Shown here one piece after another: positions 49,311-60,600 of a stretch of 64,000 nt of DNA. The first letter of the stretch is position 1; each line of letters begins with the position of its first letter. Below the pieces are notes generated by a model, which was given only the letters and a program-made list of their open reading frames with translations, was not told the origin of the DNA and did no database searches. The DNA is from Antedon bifida. Taxonomy: Eukaryota > Echinodermata > Crinoidea > Comatulida > Antedonidae. The stretch lies in assembly GCA_963402885.1 (NCBI GenBank), contig OY727098.1:25148417-25212416 (forward strand). Reading direction: 5' to 3'. Made by a program: the position numbers and the translations under genes.

Positions 49311-51306
49311 TTGTATGGAAAACAATATTGGATATTTGTTTAAATTATCCAGACTGCCATCAGACAGTTGAGTTTATTTTTAATTAAAAATACCGATTCT
49401 TTCAAAATAAATTGGATTTATCAAGCGATGAACAAAAATTATGGAGTGTTATATTATTATAGTATTAATATAATTGATTAAGAAAACAAATTGAATATAG
49501 GTTCCAAATTAGTCTCCATTAAGAAATAATTTGTGAGGTGATACTTTCGTTAATCTTATTATTTATTTATATAAAAAAAAACACATAAATATGATATATT
49601 AAGTTTCATGAGATTGAGGTATGACGGTTTTAAATACTGTCATTTAGTTAGTGAGTATATGTATATGTCACTCATTGTATAGTGTATATAGAAATAAGTA
49701 ACTGAAGATTCCTAACAGATTTGAACATTAAATCTAATGTTTATATGAAATTATCTGTACGAGACATTAAAATGTGAATGTGGCTAAGGCTTGGTTCCCA
49801 CTTGGATCACAAGCGACATTTCGAATGATCGACCGTATTGCGATTGGTAAATTTATTTGAGGCTCGCTTTCGTTGTTTTGCGTCCAAGTAAAAGTCACAA
49901 ACCAAGCTTTACTAACGCACTTGAAAGAAAAAGTCGTACAAATAACAGGAATGGCCATGATGTTATATTACCAATATTAAGAGGAATAATATTAATATAT
50001 GATTATTAGAACAATATTTTCATACATGATATTATATAAGTGATACACATTGTGTCAGGTATTTCATTTTGTTGCACTAGGATTCTGGACAACTAGTTTT
50101 TATAACGGTAAACACACTTGTGTACCATTAACCAATAGTTTTTTTTTATCAAAATCGGTAAAGTTATTATTTATGTTATGTACATCATATTTATTTTCAT
50201 TGTATTTAAGTTTCAGAGTCAGTTGTGTGAGACATTAGATATTTTTCAGCACAATATACAAACCAATGAAGTGTAACAAACATCTGAGCATGCTCATAAA
50301 CTAATCAGCATTGTGATAGTTTCCAAATATCTGACAATGTCCAATGATTATTAGTTGAGACATGCATAAGGTAGTTGTTTATGATTTGTAGACTTTGATG
50401 CTGAATCGACCAATAGAATTGTCCCTATTATATCATGACGGGAAAACCCTTTATTTGGTGCATCCTTGTATACTGTGTGGTTTGGGGGGGATGATTGACA
50501 CTAAATATTAGAAAAACACCTTTTATACTTGTAAGTTCTTAGTTTAGGTCAGTACTAATATTAGGGTTCAGGTGTAGTGCCAAAAGGTAATTTAGGGAAG
50601 GGGAAGAGGGAGGTGGCTGTCAAGGTAGATCAAAGTACATTGTGAGTATATAAGTATATCCAAATGTATCCATATATATCCATTTTGACCGCGTAAAGGG
50701 ACAATTCTTAGTACGGATAAAAAAGCAGTTGTTAAGAACAAGGTATACAAAAAATCTCTTGGTTGGAAAATTGGATTACATTAATCATAATATATCCAGT
50801 ACGGCTTGTATATAACTTTTTGATAATGTAAGGATTAATAATGCATTTGTATTTAATGCCTGCCCGCTGCTGCGAAACACCACGTCAAGTTTGTTAAAAA
50901 CACAAAGTTATTCATTCTTGTAAATTGTCCAACTTGCTAATTAAATCTATGCACATTTAGTTTACAGTAGTTTTGCTTAGAGTATTCAACAAGTTATTTT
51001 TAGAATATGATGTAATGCTTTAGGACATCTATCTTAAATAGAAATGATATAGTATATTTCTGTAAGTTGTTTTCTTTTCATTTTAAAGGCTGACGTAATC
51101 TAGCCTAATCCAGATTGCAGAAACAATGGTGAACTATAAAATATATTTGTATTAAATTTCTTTGTTTTAATTATATTGTTTTAACCTTGCTATTCATATT
51201 ATACCTTTCTACAACTCATGTTATTTTTCGTTGGTAATTTCTGTCCAATAGATGTAGAGAAAATGCTATTTTAAATATGTACATTGTTTGAATTTTATCA
51301 GTCAGC

Positions 51307-51312
51307 AATAAA
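51307..51312 (+). terminator. EFCAB14 distal poly(A) signal
   Basis: AATAAA is followed about 28 bases later by GTTTTGTGGTGTTATTG, a typical downstream GU-rich element. Confidence 0.5.
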
Positions 51313-51984
51313 GTGTTAATAACAGTTTTAAAAATTGAAATGTTTTGTGGTGTTATTGATAAATATAAAGATGATTTGATTAATTCAATGGTAAATACGT
51401 TAATTAGTTAAAACCTTGAAAGAAATGTTTAGTAGTGTAAACATGTTTGTAGTTTCACAAATATTAGTACTCTACTGCATAGCTTATTGGTTAAATAATT
51501 GATAATAGTTGATAATTAACAGGACACTATCGCACTGTCACCATCGCACTGTAAATGAAGACTGGCATTTTTAGAATTTCAACATATTTTAATGCCTTTT
51601 TATACAGCGAGCCAGTTAGTATAATGGTACAGGAATGACTGCATAATTATACTTCAGTAAAGATGAGAATGCCAACTGACCATTTTGCTATGTCATACCA
51701 CTGGGGCTTACCGGCAGCGATTTTTTTTGTTTAAATGATGCAAAAATCATGAATTATTCATTATTTTCTATGTGAAGGAATTACAAGATAGCTACCCACT
51801 TCCTAAATATAACTTAACTTAACCCTCTTAAAATAATCTCTCACTAAAAAGAAACTGCTCACAGGATTCGACCCAATACATCGACATGCAAAGCCTATAG
51901 TCTAAGCCAATCGGCTACACAGAACACTCAACAGAAAGCGTTTGTATTAGCGAATTGTAGTCAGGTCATATCTTACATCACACC

Positions 51985-52127
51985 TAAAGCTCTATCTACA
52001 CTATCAAAACTAGTTTGACAAAAAAGTGTGATGTGCCCAAATATGGTAATGATATGATGTCATCGTGTCCATATATGGTCACATCACATTTTTTGTCACA
52101 TAAAGTGTGATAGTGTGGACAGAGATT
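51985..52127. mobile_element. TA-MITE copy 11
   Basis: A complete element (AAAGCTCTATCTACACTATC at the left, GATAGTGTGGACAGAGATTA at the right), downstream of EFCAB14. Confidence 0.88.
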
Positions 52128-52199
52128 AATGCATATTCAATAAGGTAGCAGAATATAACTAATGAATATTTCATGTTTTCTGCATCACTTACCTACAAA

Positions 52200-52410
52200 A
52201 AGTATATTATGTAGACTCAATTCAAGTGCAAATCTTTTCATCTCAACGATTATAGGCAATGTCTTATATATAAGTCAAAGATGCTCTCCAGGTGGAATGC
52301 CATCTTGAGATGAGAATGAGTAGCAGTCTTGTTTATTTTTAATTAATGTATATGTAATTTTACTTTCTATGAACCAGAGATTCCGAAATAAAAGATTGAA
52401 TATTAGCTTC
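52200..52410 (-). repeat. Dispersed repeat R-C, copy 2
   Basis: It is the reverse complement of 41664-41880, with GTAGACTCAATTCAAGTG at one end and CAGAGATTCCGAAATAAAAG at the other. Confidence 0.75.
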
Positions 52411-52415
52411 CTGAT

Positions 52416-53127
52416 ATGGTCAAATTTGCAACTCTTCTCTTCATCCTCACTGAAATTCATGGAAATATAATACTGTAAGTCAAGAAAGAAAAACATTCTG
52501 ATAACAGGATTGTTCAGATTCAGCTTTGTTTATTGTTGCTACAATTTATAGGTTTCAAGAATTAATCCCAAGGTAAATTGATTTGGTTATACCACAAATT
52601 ATCTATAAAAACTACAGGAATTATGATGATGAATTACATTCAATGAAAAAGCAAGTCCTACGTCTAAACAGAATGTCAGGCAGATTATATCCTCCAATTT
52701 GGTACTTTACTTTTACATTGTGTGTTTGTGTGCCCTTACACGTTCATTGCATATAGAAGTAAGTCTCTCTATATCAAAACCTTTTATAAATATTCTATAT
52801 TCAATCACTGTGAAATAGACATGGTGCTCAACTTGTGCAAAATGGATCCATGTTTTTTGTTATTTGCCAGATGGACTCATTTGAATTCCTTATTAAAAGG
52901 AATCGGATTGTCAGGGGCAGATATAGGGAGAACATTAGGGACACGCGCTTGCCCGCTTCAGTTACAGTTAATTAATTATTACTTTTGATATCTATTATTA
53001 TATATAATAAAATGTGTTAGTGTTCCCCAGTTTGAAAAGTAATTCTAGATATGCCTCTGAATGTTACACAACCATATGCTTACTCTTACGGGTCTTGGTT
53101 CATCCATAATGCCCACCATAGACCTAG
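52416..53127 (+). CDS. Candidate secreted-protein gene fragment (unidentified)
   Basis: Three short plus-strand exons join in phase: 52416-52474 (MVKFATLLFILTEIHGNII, a signal-peptide-like start, donor GTAAGT), 52552-52572 (FQELIP) and 52618-52701 (NYDDELHSMKKQVLRLNRMS, then GRLYPPI, coiled-coil-like; donor GTACTT). A fourth candidate exon at 53049-53127 (MPLNVTQPYAYSYGSWFIHN, acceptor TTCTAG, donor AG/GTAAGT) does not join the third in phase. The signal peptide, coiled coil and YGSW motif recall secreted olfactomedin-type proteins, but no downstream domain exon was found before RNF220. It may be a decayed or truncated gene, or chance. No function is claimed. Confidence 0.28.
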
Positions 53128-53703
53128 GTAAGTGCTTTTTTGGACACATTCTGTGTAAGTCACCATAGAGCAACAGCATTAGAAACTAGTGTGGCAGTAG
53201 AGTGTTTTAGAAGTTAAAACTCTGCCTGACATACTGATCAAAATTGAGAAATAGACACAGACATGAATATATCTAACAACTAGAATGAATACTATATAAG
53301 TTGTCAAAATGCTTATTAAATTCAAAAAGAAATACTGTACTTAAAAATTGGAAAATTTACACTGCTATGAATTGCATTCTATGAAATTGCCATTCATCTA
53401 ATGCACAAATAAAACAATAAACATAAAATTATTTAAATTAATAAAAGCAATTTAAAATAACTGTATCAAAAAATGACTTCCATGAATGTATTTGAATTGC
53501 AAAACAAAAACTATTTTCTTGATTCAATGTTTTTTATATATCTTCAGGCAGAAATTTATATTACTACTGTATGTACATTTTTTACATATAAACTGGTATA
53601 ATAGAGAAACACTCTGTCTTATTTTCAACACATTTTAACTGCATCCTTGCGCATAGAAGAGGATGAGCTGTAAACGCAGTTAAAAGCCTAAACAATTTTG
53701 ATG

Positions 53704-53846
53704 TTAAGCTCTGTCTACACTATCAAACTAGTTTGCCAAAAAAATGTGATGTGCCAAAAAATGGTAGTGATATATCATCATGTCCATATGTGGTCACATC
53801 ACATTTTGTTGTCACATAAAGTTTGATAATGTAGACAGGGCTTTAC
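53704..53846. mobile_element. TA-MITE copy 12
   Basis: Complete; the ends are TTAAGCTCTGTCTACACTAT and GATAATGTAGACAGGGCTTT. It lies between EFCAB14 and RNF220. Confidence 0.88.
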
Positions 53847-54423
53847 CCAATTCCAGCCCTAAAATTGTTACCCAAATCCGACCTCAAAATTTCATCAAAT
53901 CTAAGGTCGGGATAAATTTATGCAATTGAGCCTTTCATTTTTTTTTAGTAGAAATTGCATGCATGAGCGAATTTTCAATAGCAGTCTCTATTTTTTTTAG
54001 ATTTTGGCCAAGTAGAACAGCTATATAATTATTTATATCATTAACACAAAATCAATAAAAAAAAAGGCGGATTTTTCAATTGATTGCTTGGGCAGCATAC
54101 ATTTTTTAAAGGCCTTATTCTAAAATTGATGAAATCAAATTTAAAAAATACTTTGTTAACCTTTTTTTGAATTTATTCATGTATTGAACAAGATTTTACC
54201 CAGTTCTGCGACTGTTTGAAGGCAGTTATAAATTGACATTTCTTGACATTCCTACAACATTTTTAGTAGAATCGCTTCATACTAGTCGTATCATCTACAT
54301 ACTTTAGTATTGAAAATCACACAACAAAAAATCAAATCATTTCCAACTGTTCTAATTTTGTCAAAGAAAAGGAATGCAAGTATTACCATCAGGTACGCTA
54401 TACATACATTTTAAATTACAGAT

Positions 54424-54429
54424 TTTATT
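54424..54429 (-). terminator. RNF220 poly(A) signal
   Basis: AATAAA on the minus strand lies about 270 bases past the RNF220 stop codon. Confidence 0.45.
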
Positions 54430-54696
54430 CAGATGAGCCCAAAAGAATGTGTCCACATTGTCACAGGGCGTGTTGGTATTGTAGACTAAGCCTAAATATC
54501 ATAATACTGGAAAAAGAAAATGTACTACTGTAGATGCCCATTTAATAACAAGTTCTTTACTCTACTGGATTTCAAATTAAATCTCAATATTTTCAGCTCA
54601 TTTTTATGTTACATTTTTATATTCAGTTCCACATGATTGCGTTTCTGCGTCAGTAGACTGTGCTGGCACATCAAGGTGACGGTGATCTTTAGATCT

Positions 54697-57600
54697 CTAC
54701 AGGTAGATCTTGCGTAGCTGGGCTGGAGCTGTGATCATGTTACACTGGGGACATAACTTCTTTGCACCCTACAAAATCAAAATTTCACATTAAATAATAG
54801 AGTACAAACAAGTTTATTATTTACTATATGATTTGAACAGTGTCATCAGTGTGGTTTTGGTTTGAATGTGTGAATTGAATTTGAATTGAAATATTTTGGG
54901 CGACCTCTTCAGTCAAAGACTGGTCTACCAGAGGGCCCAGTTATGATCAGTGGCTGTGATGTATTAGTACACCGGGGTAACCCCCTACTCGTCTCAAAAG
55001 ATGTACTAGCTTCTTTAAAGTGCACATGAACTAGATGTGTACACTGGACCTACAGTTTATAGTCCTTATCCGAGAACACTCATTCTACCACCAGAACCAT
55101 GGTTTGGTAAAAGTGCTTATAGAATTAAATGCATGTCAAATTGTATGATATATGACGATATTCCGTATATTATTAAAAAACTGTGCAATATGACCACCTA
55201 TAAATGTTAAAAATAATCAATTGAAGAGAGCAGTGCAGATAACTAAATTTTTATATATAGTATTATATTTTATTATTCCCATTTTATTAATTTTACATTG
55301 TAATTGTATTTTTCGAAGTTGTATTATAATATAAAATTGTATTTTTGTTTAGATTTTTATCTAATTTTTTTTTTATTGTAATGCAAATTTTTTAACTGTG
55401 TGCTATCGATTTGTACTTTTTATATACCATATTAAATAAATAAAATTAAAAAAAAACTAATGCAATATTTATACAAGAAAATAGTATCAACAACAATAGT
55501 TATTGACACAGATGGGTGTTTAAATACATATACATGTTAAAGCTCTGTCTATACTAGTTTGACAAAAATAGTGTGATGTTCTCAAATATGGTAGCGATAT
55601 GCCCAAATATGGTACTGATCACATCATCATGTCCATATATGGGCACATCACATTCTGTTGATAGTGTAGACAGAGCTTTATATATTAGGAGCACATAATT
55701 CAACATCTAGAATTATAGAATATTTATAAACCTTACTAAGAGATGTATGACTTACTAAGGTTCGCAGCCAGCACTCTTGACAATGGACATGCCAACATTG
55801 GACAGACACCAGAGGCGTTGTGTAACCCTCCTAGAAAAAGAAAAATAGACGGTAAAACTATTAAATACACAATCGATGCATAATTATTACAACAGCAACA
55901 CTACCATTATTATTATATAAAGTGAAGTTTGCAGTCTAAAAAAATTAAAAAGGAAATAAAGTAAAGTTGAGAATGTTTGGAAACACATGGTGTACCACAA
56001 GTCTTACTTTACTAGTGTTATTCACCATACAAACAAAACCAGCATCACCTCTACACTATTATCTATTATCTATTATCAACTTTCCAAGCATAAAAGACAT
56101 TTCATAGTCACTATGCAATCAACAACATCACCACCACACTCTGTAATATCAACTTACCATGCATATAAGACATTTCATAGTCACTATGCAATCAACAACA
56201 TCACCACCACACTCTGTAATATCCACTTACCATGCATATAAGACATTTCATAGTCACTATGCAATCAACAACATCACCACCACACTCTGTAATATCCACT
56301 TACCATGCATATAAGACATTTCATAGTCACTATGCAATCAACAACATCACCACCACACTCTGTAATATCCACTTACCATGCATATAAGACATTTCATAGT
56401 CACTATGCAACCAACAACATCACCACCACACTCTGTAATATCCACTTACCATGCATATAAGACATTTCATAGTCACTATGCAATCAACAACATCACCACC
56501 ACACTCTGTAATATCCACTTACCATGCATATAAGACATTTCATAGTCACTATGCAATCAACAACATCACCACCACACTCTGTAATATCCACTTACCATGC
56601 ATATAAGACATTTCATAGTCACTATGCAATCAACAACATCACCACCGCACTCTGTAATATCAACTTACCATGCATATAAGACATTTCATAGTCACTATGC
56701 AATCAACAACATCACCACCACACTCTGTAATATCCACTTACCATGCATATAAGACATTTCATAGTCACTATGCAATCAACAACATCACCACCACACTCTG
56801 TAATATCAACTTACCATGCATATAAGACATTTCATAGTCACTATGCAATCAACAACATCACCACCGCACTCTGTAATATCAACTTACCATGCATATAAGA
56901 CATTTCATAGTCACTATGCAACCAACAACATCACCACCACACTCTGTAATATCAACTTACCATGCATATAAGACATTTCATAGTCACTATGCAATCAACA
57001 ACATCACCACCACACTCTGTAATATCCACTTACCATGCATATAAGACATTTCATAGACTCTTTCTTGTTTTCTTTCATGTCTTGTAGTTGACATTTTAAG
57101 GATTCAATCAATGTATTTGCACTTGGAGGAATGCAAGAGCTGCTACAGACTCCATCTTCCCCGTCACCGCTATCTCTTACTATCTTATCTGCTTCAGATG
57201 AAGACTCTGGTGGTAAAAATATATTTTAAAATGTTATCTCTGAAACCTTCAATAGGAATCAAGATTAAGAAAGAAAAAGTTCATGAAAATGTTTCATATA
57301 GTTGTGAGGCCTAAGAATATTGTTTCTTCATTTCCCAATTACTTTAGTAGGGAAAAGAAAGGCTCATTAACTTAGTTAGTTGTCCGCAAGATGGGGTATG
57401 TAGCCAAGGATGTGGAGTAGAGAGTGGAGTTAACAACGCCACTGCCTAGTTCACACGCAAAGACGTAGGCCTTTACACGTACGTGTGAACATACCCTAAG
57501 AGTATTTACCTGTTAAGCTCTGTCTACACTATTAAACTAATTTGACAAAAAAAGTGTGATGTGTCCAAATATGGTAGTGATATACTTAAATATGGTAGTG

Positions 57601-60600
57601 ATATGACATCATGTCCATATATGGGCACATCACATAAAGTTTGATAGTGTAGACAGAGCTTAACACTAAGCAGAGCTGAGACACACTTTTCCTAAGGCTA
57701 CTGTAAGTAATTTTTCTGATTACCATGATGTTTCCTATGTCTTTATCTTTATTTAGGTTATTTTTTTCCTATTATACTTCCATTATCCATTAATTACCAA
57801 TTATCGTTAAAATAACAAATGTAACCCACCTGGTTGTTCCCACTTGCTCTTTTCCAAGGATGGAGACCGGGAACTAGACGCCTCACCTCTGTAAAAAAAA
57901 TGTTTACAAATTATCAACTTTCTCTAAACTACACTAAATTCTTTAACAATTCAAGTATATATTATGGTATTCTTCAACAATTCCAAGTAAATATGGTCCT
58001 TAATGAATTAGCAGCAGTATAAATTGAATTATAAACCAGATTCATCAAGGCCATATTATTTATAAAAATTAGACATTTATTAAGGAAAACTAGACATTTT
58101 GTGCCAGCCCAAAAATATGTCTGGTAGTTTTCAAAGAGTTCAATGCATTTTCTTTATTCTTACAAATACAAAAAGAATTTTCATGACAATTGTTTAAATG
58201 CTCAATTCTTTTCTTCAATATTTTATTTCATTAATTCCTTTTCTATCTCATTAAAATTAGATGAAAAAAAAATCCAAAAGATAATCACAAAATACAGCAT
58301 TAAAATTAAATAGATTTACAAAATATGTGGGAATACTACCACATGTGACTATAAAATACAGCATATTTTCTTTTTGTTGTAAACAGCATTGATTTTTTAT
58401 GCGCACTAAAAAAATTTAAATCATTTTTATATTCAGGTAATAAATCAAACATACTACATAATATTTCGCAATGCTGCTTAAATTAATTTTGTAAAACTAA
58501 CATAAAAATCTGAGTCTTCATTATTTTTTTATTTGGTGAATTTAATTCACTACAGGGACGTATGTTAGTTATATAGGCGGATGTCAGTTGGAGTATTGTT
58601 TGATTTTATGAGCAAATAAAACCATATTTATATAGATTTTCGCATATGCTACGAAGGATGGAGAGAACATTATCAAATTTACTTTGTTAATAAATAACAG
58701 TGATGTGCATATTTAATATTTGTATATATTTTATAAAATGCATAATAATAACTGTATCATCATTCAGATCATTAAAAGTAGTCATAAACATATGTTGTGA
58801 TTTATAAGAGTACTTTTATAATAGTTCTATGAACTTTCACGGTATTTAATGTAAAAGTTGCAAGTGATATTGACAAATTAAAATTAAATAATACTGAAAG
58901 CACTCGGAAACTGAGTGAAGTACTTGGCAAAATATTGCCACAGAGGACGAATGTTGATATTTCAGCCCATGTTGAAAGAATACAGATTTTTCAATTTTGT
59001 ATTTGTGAAGTTATTAATGACCCCATTTTCTTGAATTTCAATAGGCATGTTCTGTAAGTATATACCTATACACTGAAAAATTCAGAATGATAACTTGATT
59101 GTATGCGCTATCGTGCTAGCAAACAGACAAAGCAAGTACTATACTTGGCAAATAAGGTAATAATAATGTGCCAACAACTACTTTTAATTAACAGAAAAAA
59201 AAATGTCTAAAAAGCACTGCAACAACTATCCTTATTCAACAGAAAAAAAAAAGCACTTGCAAATCTTAAAGCATACACAGTATCTGAAGGATACTTACGT
59301 AAGGAGGGCACCCCTGATGGCCTGTCTTTGACGTTCCTCCGATGGCTCATCTGATGAGCACGGTATTATGTCAGCCTCTGTGAACTGTGCTTGTCCATAT
59401 TCAGCCGTGTCATCTCCGTCCACATTCAAGTTCACGTCTATGTCCTCTTCTGTGTATGTTCTCCTCTGGAAACCTGTGCCTACGGGAAATAAAAATTGCA
59501 CAATAATTTAATGATACTATATTAACGTATAAATGAATACAGATAAAACACTTTGAACGACCAGCAACATAGAATATTTAATTAAGAAACTGACAGATGT
59601 CTTAAGCTATGGCTACACTGTTATTAAACTAGTTTGACAAAAAAAGTGAGATGTTCCTAAAACATGGTAGTGATAATGTTCATGGGCACATCAAAATTTG
59701 TTGTCACATAAAGTTTGATAGTGTAGACAGAGCTTTAGTAAAAGACATTAAAATCATATAGTTATTAATAACTGTAAAAACATAAAGTATATAATATTAG
59801 TAGTATATAAATATTGATACCATTGATTTTACAAACATCTCAATGTAAGAATAAATATAGGAAATGTTCTTAAAAGCTAATGTAAGTTGATCAATTTGAT
59901 GTGTTATGGATGTCGCAGTATCTGTTTCTTATAATGTTGTATACATTTTTTTATGGTTTTAAACATTCACTCAAAAGCCAGAATTGGCTGGTATTGGTCT
60001 TACAGAATGTGAATGAAAAAATAACTAAAAAACATAACATAATGACATTATATATGGATAAACAACTTGATAGATCTTTTTTATGAGTCATTTTTTGTGC
60101 AAGATTCATGAATTATTGGTGGCGTAAAGGGCACAAAATAATGCAACATAGTAATTAACATTCCATAAATTATTAGTTGTTTCGGGATTGAGCATCCATT
60201 ACTGACGATTAAGACGTCTGACAGATTAAGTCAATGTAGGTGCTATGGTAATCCTTACATTAGCAAGATTCTCAATTTAGAATTAGAAAATGATTACACC
60301 ATTTTAGTAATCAATTTTATCTTTTATCTATCGGGTAATTATAACCGTAAAAAGATGAACAGTGCCATCAATGTTTTAATTTTAATAACCACCCGATTAA
60401 AACTATATTTCAGAAACAAATACGGAAAAGGGGAGCAAAACTTGACACCATGATGAATACATGGTATATAATATTTATTCAATATATTAAATGTTAACTA
60501 TATTATAAAACAGGATTGAACTGAAAAACAAAATGTTCTACAGAACATGACATGATAATTTGCCCTAGGTGTTAAAAAAAATAAAAATCAAGAATGTGTT

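Larger units (their letters stand above)
49311..52415. other. Probable EFCAB14 3' UTR and spacer
   Basis: AT-rich DNA without coding signal. A strong poly(A) context is at 51307 (AATAAA, then a GT-rich TTTTGTGGTGTT), which would give a 3' UTR of about 2.5 kb; an earlier AATAAA is near 49407. A MITE is at 51985-52127 and repeat R-C copy 2 at 52200-52410. Confidence 0.4.

Noticed and set aside
55987..56241. 84-codon plus-strand frame with a repeated HYAINNITT motif
   Set aside because: It is the antisense translation of the 73-bp minisatellite.
56081..57054. A regular array that superficially looks like a CRISPR
   Set aside because: The units are directly adjacent 73-bp tandem copies with no unique spacers, and the genome is eukaryotic. 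The unit is explained by the RNF220 exon end.
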